From contig NZ_JABFMV010000012.1 in NCBI RefSeq assembly GCF_013359685.1, positions 62,001-126,000 on the forward strand: a DNA stretch of 64,000 nucleotides, given 5' to 3'. The notes beneath the pieces are model-generated. The model was not told where the DNA came from. It worked only from the letters and a program-made list of their open reading frames with translations, and searched no databases. Below are positions 18,826-26,786 of the stretch, one piece after another (position 1 is the stretch's first letter; each line of letters opens with the position of its first letter). A program made the translations under genes and the position numbers. The DNA is from Leifsonia sp. C5G2 (lineage in GTDB: Bacteria; Actinomycetota; Actinomycetes; Actinomycetales; Microbacteriaceae).

Positions 18826-18896
18826 CAGCCGTCAGCTCCTGAGTTGTTCGAGCGACACGCCGCGACGAGGTCGAAGAACTCAGGAGCTGACGGCTG
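18826..18896. repeat. Palindromic intergenic repeat, family A copy 2
   Basis: The 26-base arms 18826-18851 and 18871-18896 are complementary with one mismatch, around a 19-base centre that includes GCGACACGCCGC. The arms contain CAGCTCCTGAGTT and its complement, as in the copy at 48801. Confidence 0.8.
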
Positions 18897-19009
18897 GGGC
18901 GTCATGAGCGGGATGGGCACGTTCGCGTGCCGACATTCCGCACGTGATATTGGCGCGAAACCCCTCAGGAATCCCGGCGATTCCGCGGAAGTGAACGTAG
19001 GGTGTCCGT

Positions 19010-22000
19010 GTGTGGCGACTGGACAGGAAGACCGAGGATGACGACGCGACGTCGGACATCCCAGAAGACGACGCCCTGAACCCGCGCACGACGACCGCGC
19101 CTCACACGCTCAGCCTGGGCGACCCGGCGCTGGTCGCCGGCAACATCGCCGACCCGGTCTGGAGGCGCTGGCGCGAGGAGATCGCTGCCGTCGGCGGCGC
19201 CTCGCCGCTGCTCCACTTCGAGGACAGCCCCCGCACGCGCATCGAGCTCAGCACCACGCACCCCGGAGGCCTGCCGCAGTTCATCACGGGGAAGAGCACG
19301 TTGCTGTCCAGCCTGATCCGCGACGAGCTCGCGCTGCGCACGGCCCGGGCGGCCGCCAACGCGATCACGGCGAAGGGCATCGAGCTGCGCTCCGTGCGCG
19401 GGATCGAGTCCATCCACCTCGCCATCGGCCTCGCCCAGTGGCGCCACGGCGGCGACGAGTTCATGGCGCCGATCCTGCTGCGCCCGCTCGCCATCCGCCG
19501 CTACGGCCGCGACTTCGAGCTGAAGCTGAAGGGCCACACCTTCCTCAACCCGGAGCTCGCGCGCGCCCTCAACGACCAGTTCCAGATCACCCTCGACGCC
19601 GACGCGTTCGTGGCGCTCGCCGTGGAGGGCGGGGTGTTCAAGCCGCAGCCGGTGATCGACCGGCTGCGCGGCCTCACCTCGCACCTGCCGTGGTTCAACG
19701 TGCAGCCCCGGCTCGTCGCGTCCTCCTTCGCCGATGTCGCCCCGGCCCTCACCGAGGAGGCCCGGGACCTCGACACCGTGCTGCTGGATGCGCTGGCCGG
19801 CAACCCGACCGCGCGCACGACCGTCGAGAGCGCCTTCAACCCGGTGGAGCCGATCCGGCAGGACGAGCGCCCGCCCGCGACCGACACCCTCCTGCTCGAC
19901 GCGGACGAGGCGCAGGAGAACGTGGTCGCCCAGATCGCCGCGGGCAACTCCCTCGTCGTCAAGACGCTGCCGGGCACCGGCGGCACGCAGACCATCGTGA
20001 ACGCCATCGGCGCACTGGTGGCGCAGCACAAGCGTGTGCTCGTCGTCAGCCCCCGCCGCTCCAGCCTCGACGACATCGCCCAGCGGCTGGCGAAGGTCGG
20101 CCTGCCCGGACTCGCGGTCACGCCGCGCACCCTCCGCCGCGACCTCGTGCAGTCCATCGGGCGCAACGAGAGGGCGACGCAGCCGAAGGTCACCGACGTC
20201 GACGAGGCCCTGGTGCGCCTGCGCAAGGTGCTGGTCGACTACCGCGCGGCGCTCACCCGCCGCGACCCCGTGCTCCGGGTGTCGGTGCTGGATGCGCTGC
20301 GCGAGCTGTCGCGCTTGTCGCTGCTGCCGTCGCCGCCGTCCACGACCGCACGCCTCGGCCGCCGGGCGATCGAGGCCCTCGCACGCGACCGCGCCGCCTC
20401 CGCCGACGCCCTCATCCGTGCGGCCCGGCTGGGCGAGTTCCGCTACGGCCCCAACGACTCGCCCTGGTACGGAGCCTCCTTCTCCACTACGGAGGAGGGC
20501 AAGGCCGCGCACGAGCTGGCGAAGAAGCTGAACCGCGCCGAACTGCCGCGGCTCATCGACCGCGCCAACGCGCTCATCGGCCAGACCAGGATGCGCCCCT
20601 TCGCGTCCATCGCCGAGCTCGGGGTGTACCTGCGGCTGCTGCTCGACATCCGCGAGACGCTCGACAAGTTCACGCCGTCGGTGTTCGACCGGTCGCTGAC
20701 CGAGCTCATCGCGGCCACCGCGTCCCGTCGCGAGTCGCCGTCGATGTCGAGCGCCAACCGCCGCCGCCTGCGCAAGCACGCGCTCGAGTACGTGCGCCCG
20801 GGCGTGCACGTGACCGACCTCAACGAGAGCCTGCGGCGCATCCAGCAGCAGCGCATCCTCTGGAACCGCTTCGCCGTCGCAGGCGTCGTGCCCGAGGTGC
20901 CGGTCGGCATCGCGGACGTCCAGGTCGCCTACCAGCGTGTCGCCGAAGACCTCGCCCGCCTCGACATCCCGCTGCGCCGCACCGGCACGCCGCAGTCGCT
21001 CGCTGCGCTCCCGATCGACGAGCTGACCCGGCAGGTCGCCGGGCTCGCCGCCGAGTCGGAGGTGCTCGCCAACCTGCAGGAGCGGACGTCGCTGCTCACC
21101 CAGCTGCGCGAACGGGAGCTCGACCCGCTGATCTCCGACCTCTCCATCCGTCACGTCCCCGAGACGCAGGTGAGCGCCGAGCTGGAGCTGGCCTGGTGGC
21201 AGTCGGTGCTGGAGTCGCTGCTCGCCTCCGACCGCGCCCTGCTGAACGCGAACACCGCGGTGCTCGACCGCCTGGAGGCCGACTTCCGCCTGGTCGACGA
21301 GGCCCACGCCTCCGCCACCGGCAAGCAGCTGGCCTGGATGCTGGCCGAGACCTGGAAGATCGGCATCGTGGACTGGCCCGACGAGGCGGCCGCGCTGAAG
21401 CGCCTGCTGAAGAGCGCCGTGCCCACCGCAACCACCCTCACCGAGGCCGCGCCGCACCTGGCGCGCCCGCTCGCTCCGGTCTGGCTGATCTCGCCGTACG
21501 AGGTGTCGTCGATCGGCCGCGAGGTCGGCTTCGACGCCGTGCTGCTGGTGGATGCGGGCGCCTCGAGCCTCGCCGAGAACGTCCCGGTCATCCGTCGTGC
21601 GCGGCAGGTCGTCGCGTTCGGCGACCCGGTGACGCAGACTCCGTCGCGCTTCGACATCGGCGTGCACGAGTACGGCACGACCGTCGAGCCCGCCGACGTG
21701 GACGCGCTGCACGCCGACTCCGCGCTGGCCCGGCTCTCCGAGCTGCTCCCGGTGTACACGCTCAGCCGCAGCTACCGCGCGGGCGGGGAAGACCTCGCCG
21801 AACTCGTCAACCGGCGATTCTACGGCGGGATGATCGACTCCCTCCCGTGGGCCGGCACCTACCTCGGCCACGGCAGCCTCGCGCTGCACTACGTGTCCGG
21901 CGGGCAGGGCATGCCCGACAGCGACACCGGCGCGGTCGAGTCGACGGATGCGGAGGTCGCCAAGGTCGTGGAGCTCGTGCTCGCGCACGCCACGGAGCGG

Positions 22001-22765
22001 CCGCGCGAGTCCCTCATGGTCATCACCGCCAGCGAGCGGCACGCGGTGCGGGTCAACCAGGCCGTGCTGTCCGCCTTCGCGAAGCGGTCGGAGCTGGCCG
22101 ACTTCATCCTGGGCGACCGGGCCGAGCCGTTCACCGTGGTGACGCTCGACCAATCGGTCGGCCAGAGCCGCGACCGCGTGATCTTCTCGATCGGCTACGG
22201 CCGCACCCCGCACGGCCGGCTGCTCTCCAACTTCGGCGCCCTGGCCGAACCGGGCGGGGACCGCCTGCTCGCCGTCGGCATGACCCGCGGACGCCGCGGC
22301 ATGGACATCGTCTCGTGCTTCAAGCCGGAGGACATCGACGAGTCCCGGATGCGCCACGGCATCGCCGCGCTCGCGCAGGTGCTGGGGGAGGCCGACCAGC
22401 TGCAGGCCGCCGCGCCCGAGTACCTGAGCCCGGACGCCGACCCGATGGTCGTCGACCTGGCGAAGCGCCTCGCCCGGCGTGGACTGGACGTGCACCTCGG
22501 CTACCGGGGCAAGCTGACCCTGGTGGCGTCGAACGAGGGCCGTGCTGTCGTGGTCGAGACGGACGAGGACGTGTCGAAGGGCAGCCTCCGCGAGTCGCTG
22601 CGGCTGCGTCCCGACGTGCTGCGCCGCCTCGGCTGGCACTACCTCCGGGTGCACAGCTTCGAGCTGTTCGCCGACCCGGACGCCGTCGCCGGCCGCATCG
22701 CGAAGCTGATCGGCAAGCCGGAGCCCGAGCCCGAGACCGCGCCGATCACGCTGCCGACGCTGTAG
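19010..22765 (+). CDS. Degenerate SF1 helicase-like protein with C-terminal nuclease-like domain
   Basis: A 1251-residue protein with the layout of the large Upf1-like helicase/MTES_1575 nuclease proteins of this family of bacteria. The Walker A region reads PGTGGTQT (residues 321-328), with Gly 325 in place of the essential Lys. The Walker B region reads LLVDAGASS (D848-A849), with Ala where the catalytic Glu belongs. GDPVTQTPS replaces the GDPxQ motif, while GMTRGRRG (from 1091) keeps motif VI arginines. The last 100 residues resemble an MTES_1575-type PD-(D/E)xK fold with poor catalytic residues. ATPase activity is therefore unlikely. TAGGGT stands six bases before the GTG, so the message is probably leaderless. 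The role is unknown. Confidence 0.8.
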   Translation: MWRLDRKTEDDDATSDIPEDDALNPRTTTAPHTLSLGDPALVAGNIADPVWRRWREEIAAVGGASPLLHFEDSPRTRIELSTTHPGGLPQFITGKSTLLSSLIRDELALRTARAAANAITAKGIELRSVRGIESIHLAIGLAQWRHGGDEFMAPILLRPLAIRRYGRDFELKLKGHTFLNPELARALNDQFQITLDADAFVALAVEGGVFKPQPVIDRLRGLTSHLPWFNVQPRLVASSFADVAPALTEEARDLDTVLLDALAGNPTARTTVESAFNPVEPIRQDERPPATDTLLLDADEAQENVVAQIAAGNSLVVKTLPGTGGTQTIVNAIGALVAQHKRVLVVSPRRSSLDDIAQRLAKVGLPGLAVTPRTLRRDLVQSIGRNERATQPKVTDVDEALVRLRKVLVDYRAALTRRDPVLRVSVLDALRELSRLSLLPSPPSTTARLGRRAIEALARDRAASADALIRAARLGEFRYGPNDSPWYGASFSTTEEGKAAHELAKKLNRAELPRLIDRANALIGQTRMRPFASIAELGVYLRLLLDIRETLDKFTPSVFDRSLTELIAATASRRESPSMSSANRRRLRKHALEYVRPGVHVTDLNESLRRIQQQRILWNRFAVAGVVPEVPVGIADVQVAYQRVAEDLARLDIPLRRTGTPQSLAALPIDELTRQVAGLAAESEVLANLQERTSLLTQLRERELDPLISDLSIRHVPETQVSAELELAWWQSVLESLLASDRALLNANTAVLDRLEADFRLVDEAHASATGKQLAWMLAETWKIGIVDWPDEAAALKRLLKSAVPTATTLTEAAPHLARPLAPVWLISPYEVSSIGREVGFDAVLLVDAGASSLAENVPVIRRARQVVAFGDPVTQTPSRFDIGVHEYGTTVEPADVDALHADSALARLSELLPVYTLSRSYRAGGEDLAELVNRRFYGGMIDSLPWAGTYLGHGSLALHYVSGGQGMPDSDTGAVESTDAEVAKVVELVLAHATERPRESLMVITASERHAVRVNQAVLSAFAKRSELADFILGDRAEPFTVVTLDQSVGQSRDRVIFSIGYGRTPHGRLLSNFGALAEPGGDRLLAVGMTRGRRGMDIVSCFKPEDIDESRMRHGIAALAQVLGEADQLQAAAPEYLSPDADPMVVDLAKRLARRGLDVHLGYRGKLTLVASNEGRAVVVETDEDVSKGSLRESLRLRPDVLRRLGWHYLRVHSFELFADPDAVAGRIAKLIGKPEPEPETAPITLPTL

Positions 22766-22793
22766 GGCGATCCGACCCTGGTAGCATCAGGGT

Positions 22794-23015
22794 ATGACCA
22801 AGCTGAGCGTGAGCCTCTCCGAGGAGGATGTGGCGTACCTCGACACCGTGGCGGCCGACTTCGCGGGCAACCGCTCGGCCGCGATCCACCGGCTCATCCG
22901 CCTCAAGCGCGAACTCGATTCCGAGGCCGCCTACGCCCAGGCCTTCGAGGAGTGGGAGACGTCGGGCGAACAGGAGTTGTGGGATCAGACGGCGGGAGAC
23001 GGACTCGACGAATGA
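22794..23015 (+). CDS. MazE-like antitoxin, ribbon-helix-helix type
   Basis: A 73-residue protein. The N-terminal strand TKLSVSLSEEDVAYLD and the helices around NRSAAIHRLIRLKRE fit a ribbon-helix-helix DNA-binding domain. The acidic C-terminal half (EEWETSGEQELWDQ) is the kind of tail that wraps MazF. It overlaps the toxin start by four bases (ATGA) and has TAGCAT six bases before its ATG, so the operon message is probably leaderless. By analogy the antitoxin represses its own operon. Confidence 0.82.
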   Translation: MTKLSVSLSEEDVAYLDTVAADFAGNRSAAIHRLIRLKRELDSEAAYAQAFEEWETSGEQELWDQTAGDGLDE

Positions 23016-23371
23016 GGCGGGGCGAGGTCTACGACGTCCAGCTCGACCCCGTGGTGGAGGGGGAGGCCGCTCGGCTCCGGCCATGCATCGTGGTCAGCAA
23101 CGAAGGTGTGAACGCCGCGGTGACCCGCCGCGCGCGGGGCGTCCTCACGTTCGTCCCCCTCACCTCCAACGTTGCGACTGTCCACGAGTTCCAGGTGGCG
23201 GTCCACGAACCTGAGGACTTGGCGCTGATGGGCCTCGAGAGGGCGTCGAAGATCCAGGCGGAGCAGGTACGGGCACTCGGGCACTCGCGCATCGGGCGCT
23301 ATCGGGGTGTCGCCCCGGCATGGATCATGCACCAGGTCGACGAGGCTCTGCGCTTCCACCTCTCGCTCTAG
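23012..23371 (+). CDS. MazF/PemK-family toxin (endoribonuclease)
   Basis: A 119-residue protein with the MazF fold: MRRGEVYDVQLDP at the start, RPCIVVSNEGVN as the second strand with its conserved Arg-Pro, VLTFVPLTSN, and the C-terminal ASKIQAEQVRAL with the conserved Gln. Such toxins cut mRNA at short sequences when the antitoxin is lost. The ATG lies inside the antitoxin stop, which ensures linked synthesis. It is full length and no frame damage is seen. Confidence 0.87.
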   Translation: MRRGEVYDVQLDPVVEGEAARLRPCIVVSNEGVNAAVTRRARGVLTFVPLTSNVATVHEFQVAVHEPEDLALMGLERASKIQAEQVRALGHSRIGRYRGVAPAWIMHQVDEALRFHLSL

Positions 23372-23380
23372 GCTGGAGGG

Positions 23381-23560
23381 GTGAGCGAGACCTCCGGACG
23401 ACGCAAGCACCGCCGGGTGCAGCGCCCCGGCGCGCCCGGGACCGACCCGGCGCCGAAGGTCGAGCCACGCGAGGACGCAGCCCGTCCGGCCGACGGCGAC
23501 CGCCCGTCCTGGTCGTCGAACGACGACCGCCTCCGCCGAGACGTCCCACCCCACTGGTGA
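23381..23560 (+). CDS. Small basic-acidic protein ending in PPHW, 59 residues
   Basis: A GTG at 23381 opens a 59-codon frame with high third-position GC. The protein starts with a basic patch (GRRKHRR), has a Pro/Asp-rich disordered middle and ends DDRLRRDVPPHW, a tail I associate with small conserved actinobacterial proteins. TAGGCT (23369-23374), which overlaps the toxin stop codon, stands six bases upstream; GGAGGG abuts the start. The function is unknown. Confidence 0.6.
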   Translation: MSETSGRRKHRRVQRPGAPGTDPAPKVEPREDAARPADGDRPSWSSNDDRLRRDVPPHW

Positions 23561-23565
23561 CGCCG

Positions 23566-23623
23566 TGAGGTGCTCGTAGATGTTGCCGACACGCCGTACG
23601 GCGGTGCAACGACGAGCACCTCA
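23566..23623. terminator. Long hairpin between convergent genes
   Basis: TGAGGTGCTCGT (23566-23577) and its exact complement (23612-23623) form a 12-bp outer stem. Inside lie GTTGC/GCAAC and the palindrome CGCCGTACGGCG, so a long, slightly bulged hairpin can form. It separates the PPHW gene from mscL and probably stops transcription from both sides. Confidence 0.65.
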
Positions 23624-23646
23624 GCGAAGGGGGATGGGGGTGGGGC

Positions 23647-24084
23647 TCAGGGGAGGGGGTCGGCGTGCTTGCCGGCGGCCTGCGGCGGGGACTGCTGCGC
23701 CTGCAGCAGGTCGCGGATCTCGGTGAGGAGGTCGAGCTCCGTGATGGGGGCCTCCGGCTCGACGACGCCCTTCTTGCGCAGGCGCTCGGCGCGCTGCTTC
23801 GCCAGGTTCATCGGGAACACGAACACGAAGTAGACGACGACGGCGACGATCAGGAAGTTGATGATCGCGCCGATGACGGCGCCGAGGTGGAACTCCGACT
23901 TGTTGATCGTGAAGACCAGGGCCGAGTCGAGCGACTTGGCGTCGAAGAAGCTGTTGAGCAGTGGATTGATCAGGTTGGTGACGATCGACGTCACCACCGC
24001 CGTGAACGCGGCGCCGATGACGACCGCGACGGCCAGGTCGATGACGTTCCCGCGGAGGATGAACTCCTTGAAGCCTTTGATCAT
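23647..24084 (-). CDS. mscL: Large-conductance mechanosensitive channel MscL
   Basis: A 145-residue protein with the MscL pattern: an amphipathic N-terminal helix MIKGFKEFILRGNVIDLAV, the Gly/Ala-rich pore helix AVAVVIGAAF, a periplasmic loop with a short Asn/Phe-rich stretch, a second helix (about 75-97) and a charged cytoplasmic helix bundle (ELDLLTEIRDLLQAQ). It opens under membrane tension during osmotic downshock. It lies 17 bp after the fmdB-like gene, which in turn follows the cyclo-ligase gene, so these three are one unit; the same set of genes is near galU in mycobacteria. Confidence 0.95.
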   Translation of the reverse strand: MIKGFKEFILRGNVIDLAVAVVIGAAFTAVVTSIVTNLINPLLNSFFDAKSLDSALVFTINKSEFHLGAVIGAIINFLIVAVVVYFVFVFPMNLAKQRAERLRKKGVVEPEAPITELDLLTEIRDLLQAQQSPPQAAGKHADPLP

Positions 24085-24101
24085 GGCCGAGACGGACCCT
24101 T

Positions 24102-24398
24102 CTACGCGGCGGAGCCCGACGACGGCGTCGACGGGGTCGAGGAGGTGGAGGAGCTGGACGACGACGAAGAGGACGAAGACGAAGACGACGACGACGACGA
24201 CGAGTCCGCCTTCTTCGTGCCGCCGCGCGAGTCGGTCCGGTAGAAGCCGGAGCCGTTGAACGTCACGCCGACCGTGCCGAACACCTTGCGGAGCGAGCCG
24301 CCGCAGGTGGGGCAGACCGTCAGTGCGTCGTCGGTGAAGGCCTGCTGGATGTCGAAGGCGGTGCCGCAGTCGCGGCACGAATAGGAGTAGGTGGGCAT
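24102..24398 (-). CDS. FmdB-family zinc-ribbon protein with a poly-serine tail
   Basis: A 98-residue protein. The N-terminal 60 residues form an FmdB-type zinc ribbon, MPTYSYSCRDCG ... VCPTCGG, with two Cys pairs as metal ligands, and GVTFNGSGFYRTD after it. The last 35 residues are almost entirely serine with a few Thr and Pro. In the DNA this is a run of TCG/TCC/TCT-type triplets (about 24105-24210 read on the minus strand), which could vary in length by slippage. FmdB homologues are regulators or small metal proteins of unclear role, often next to cyclo-ligase and mscL genes. Confidence 0.88.
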   Translation of the reverse strand: MPTYSYSCRDCGTAFDIQQAFTDDALTVCPTCGGSLRKVFGTVGVTFNGSGFYRTDSRGGTKKADSSSSSSSSSSSSSSSSSSSTSSTPSTPSSGSAA

Positions 24399-24417
24399 TC
24401 TTCTTCCCGCTGGGAGG

Positions 24418-25002
24418 TCAGGTGAACTGGACGATCCTGGTCGGGGTGACCGCGCCGTCCACCGGCTGGTCGTGGCGCTCGCGCGGCACCTCGTCCACGA
24501 GTTCGCCGTCGAACAGGACGGCGTACACCGGGGGACATTTTTCCATGCTCCCCAGGGTCTTGTCGAAGTAGCCGCGGCCCCACCCCATCCGCATCCCGGT
24601 CGCGTCCACAGCGGCCGCCGGGACCAGGATGAGGTCGACGTCGTTGATCGCGATCGGACCGAGCAGCTCGCCGACCGCCTCCGGGAGGCCGAACAGCCCC
24701 TCCGTCTCGGACTCGCCGTCGCCGGTGGTCCAGTCGAGCAGCCCGTCCTCGCGGGAGACCGGGAGCAGCACGCGCAGCCCCTGGGCGTGGGCCCAGTTGA
24801 GGAACGGCCGGGTGTCCGGCTCCATCTGCGTGGAGAGGTAGGCGGAGACAGAACGGGCCGACAGGTCGGTCGCGAGGTCGACGAGGTTGCGGGTCAGCCC
24901 GGCCGTCGCGGCCTGCCGCTCGGTGCTCGTGAGGTTCTGCCGGCGCTCGCGGAGCTCGGCGCGCAGGGCGCGCTTGCGATGAGCGGCGGTGTCCGAGTCC
25001 AT
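24418..25002 (-). CDS. 5-formyltetrahydrofolate cyclo-ligase
   Basis: A 194-residue protein of the MTHFS family, which converts 5-formyl-THF with ATP to 5,10-methenyl-THF and so clears a storage folate. The signatures are the basic N-terminal helix HRKRALRAELRERRQ, SAYLSTQMEPDTRP near residue 55, and DLILVPAAAVDATGMRMGWGRGYFDKTL, the Gly-rich ATP and metal site. TAGGAT (25009-25014) lies six bases upstream of the ATG, so translation is probably leaderless. It is divergent from galU, as in mycobacteria. Confidence 0.93.
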   Translation of the reverse strand: MDSDTAAHRKRALRAELRERRQNLTSTERQAATAGLTRNLVDLATDLSARSVSAYLSTQMEPDTRPFLNWAHAQGLRVLLPVSREDGLLDWTTGDGESETEGLFGLPEAVGELLGPIAINDVDLILVPAAAVDATGMRMGWGRGYFDKTLGSMEKCPPVYAVLFDGELVDEVPRERHDQPVDGAVTPTRIVQFT

Positions 25003-25062
25003 AGGGCAATCCTAGGAGATGCCGTCGGTGTGCTCCGTGGAAATGCGGATACTGTAGGCGGC

Positions 25063-26040
25063 ATGGCTAATCACGACCGCGTCACGAAAGCAGTGATCCC
25101 CGCCGCCGGACTCGGCACCCGCTTCCTCCCGGCGACGAAAGCGATGCCCAAGGAGATGCTCCCCGTCGTGGACAAGCCCGCCATCCAGTACGTGGTGGAG
25201 GAGGCGGTGGACGCCGGCCTGCACGACGTCCTGATGATCACCGGCCGCAACAAGAACGCGCTCGAGAACCACTTCGACCGGAACGCCGAGCTGGAGGAGA
25301 CGCTCACCAAGAAGGGCGACACCGACCGGCTCGAGAAGGTCAACTACTCGACCGCCCTCGCCGACATGCACTACGTGCGCCAGGGCGACCCGAAGGGTCT
25401 CGGCCACGCGGTGCTCCGCGCCAAGATGCACGTCGGCCGCGAGCCGTTCGCCGTGCTGCTCGGCGACGACATCATCGACGGCCGCGACGACCTGCTCAAG
25501 CGGATGCTCAAGGTGCAGCAGGAGCGGCACGCGACCGTCGTCGCCCTGCTCGAGGTCGACCCCGACTCCATCCACCTGTACGGCGCCGCCGCGGTCGAGG
25601 AGACCGACGAGGACGACGTGGTCCGCATCACGGGCCTGGTAGAGAAGCCGGACAAGGAGCACGCGCCCTCCAACTACGCCGTCATCGGCCGCTACGTGCT
25701 CCGTCCCGAGGTCTTCGACGTCCTGGAGCGCACCGAGCCCGGCCGCGGGGGAGAGATCCAGCTGACCGACGCCCTCCAGTCGATGGCCGAAGCGCCCGAC
25801 TGGACCGGCGGCGTGTACGGCGTCGTCTTCCGCGGCCGCCGCTACGACACCGGCGACCGGCTCGACTACATCAAGGCGATCATCCGTCTCGCGATCGACC
25901 GCGAGGACCTCGGCCCCGAGCTGCGGCCGTGGCTGCGCGAGTTCGCGAGCGAACTGGAGGACGAGCCCGTGGAGTTCGTCGAGGAGATGCCCGCGGACCC
26001 GACCGGTCCGATCCAGACGCTCTCCGCCCGGGACAACTGA
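25063..26040 (+). CDS. galU: UTP--glucose-1-phosphate uridylyltransferase
   Basis: A 325-residue nucleotidyltransferase with VIPAAGLGTRFLPATKAMPKEMLPVVDKPAIQYVVEEA, the GalU signature with its Arg and Lys, then LLGDDII (metal Asp), GLVEKPDKEHAPSNYAVIGRY and GGEIQLTDAL. It makes UDP-glucose from UTP and glucose-1-phosphate for cell-wall polysaccharides and trehalose. TACTGT (25050-25055) stands seven bases upstream of the ATG. rimJ follows after 22 bp. In mycobacteria a moeA/glp gene lies between these two; here it is missing. Confidence 0.95.
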   Translation: MANHDRVTKAVIPAAGLGTRFLPATKAMPKEMLPVVDKPAIQYVVEEAVDAGLHDVLMITGRNKNALENHFDRNAELEETLTKKGDTDRLEKVNYSTALADMHYVRQGDPKGLGHAVLRAKMHVGREPFAVLLGDDIIDGRDDLLKRMLKVQQERHATVVALLEVDPDSIHLYGAAAVEETDEDDVVRITGLVEKPDKEHAPSNYAVIGRYVLRPEVFDVLERTEPGRGGEIQLTDALQSMAEAPDWTGGVYGVVFRGRRYDTGDRLDYIKAIIRLAIDREDLGPELRPWLREFASELEDEPVEFVEEMPADPTGPIQTLSARDN

Positions 26041-26062
26041 CGGCCTGCTGAAGGGAGAGCCC

Positions 26063-26725
26063 GTGGCGATCGTGATCCCGACCCTCGCCGAGGGTCGCGT
26101 GGGGTTGCGTCCGATCCGGTTGCGGGATGCGCGCGCGCTCGAGCGCTCGCTGCTCGACAACCGCAGCTGGCTGCGCCAGTGGGAGGCGACGAGCCCGTAC
26201 GCGCCCGGGTCGTTCGACACCCGCGCGAGCATCCGGTCGCTGCTGGCGAACGCGCGAGCCGGCCACGGCCTCCCGTTCATCGTGGAGTGGGACGGGCAGC
26301 TCGCCGGGCAGCTGAACGTCTCGTCGATCGCCTACGGCTCGCTGTCCAGCGCCACCATCGGCTACTGGATCGCGGAGGAGTTCGCCGGACGCAACATCAC
26401 GCCGACCGCGGTCGCCCTGGCCACCGACTACTGCTTCTACCAGCTCGGGCTGCACCGGATGGAGATCTGCATCCGGCCGGAGAACGGCCCCAGCCTGCGC
26501 GTGGTGGAGAAGCTCGGGTTCCGCTACGAGGGACTGCGGCGCCGCTACATCCACATCAACGGGGACTGGCGCGACCACTTCTGCTTCGGTCTGGTCACCG
26601 AGGAGCTCAGTCAGGGCGTGCTGCGCCGGTGGCTCGACGGGAACGTCCCGGCCGACGCCGCGGTCATCCCGGCCGAGGACCGGGCGGCCGCCGCGGTCCC
26701 GCTCCCGGTGGCCCGGCACCGCTGA
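26063..26725 (+). CDS. GNAT-family N-acetyltransferase, RimJ-like
   Basis: A 220-residue protein with the RimJ/RimL pattern: VGLRPIRLRDARALERSLLDNRSWLRQWEATSP, the long strand pair SATIGYWIAEEFAGRNITPTAV with the acetyl-CoA loop, and PENGPSLRVVEKLGFRYEGLRRRYIHINGDWRDHF. Such enzymes acetylate N-termini of ribosomal or other proteins, or small molecules; the target here is unknown. A GAAGGGAGAG ribosome site precedes the GTG. It is co-transcribed with galU and precedes the glpR-like gene. Confidence 0.87.
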   Translation: MAIVIPTLAEGRVGLRPIRLRDARALERSLLDNRSWLRQWEATSPYAPGSFDTRASIRSLLANARAGHGLPFIVEWDGQLAGQLNVSSIAYGSLSSATIGYWIAEEFAGRNITPTAVALATDYCFYQLGLHRMEICIRPENGPSLRVVEKLGFRYEGLRRRYIHINGDWRDHFCFGLVTEELSQGVLRRWLDGNVPADAAVIPAEDRAAAAVPLPVARHR

Positions 26726-26786
26726 ACCCGTGACACACCCCCGCAGGTGACACCGGCCCGGTGTCCCCCGCCCCTACCGTAGAGGC

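Noticed and set aside
18965-22654. Very long minus-strand open frame antisense to the helicase-like gene
   Set aside because: It mirrors the codon bias of the plus-strand gene, its composition is Arg/Gly/Val/His-rich without domains, and GC-rich genes in this window often leave such frames open. The plus strand has clear motifs.
22794-23371. MazEF pair as part of a defence island
   Set aside because: The neighbours are a helicase-like protein and housekeeping genes; the large protein lacks active motifs and no restriction, CBASS or similar genes adjoin.
24102-24212. CRISPR-like or tandem-repeat array
   Set aside because: The periodicity is three bases and in frame with a serine run in an FmdB protein; there are no spacers.
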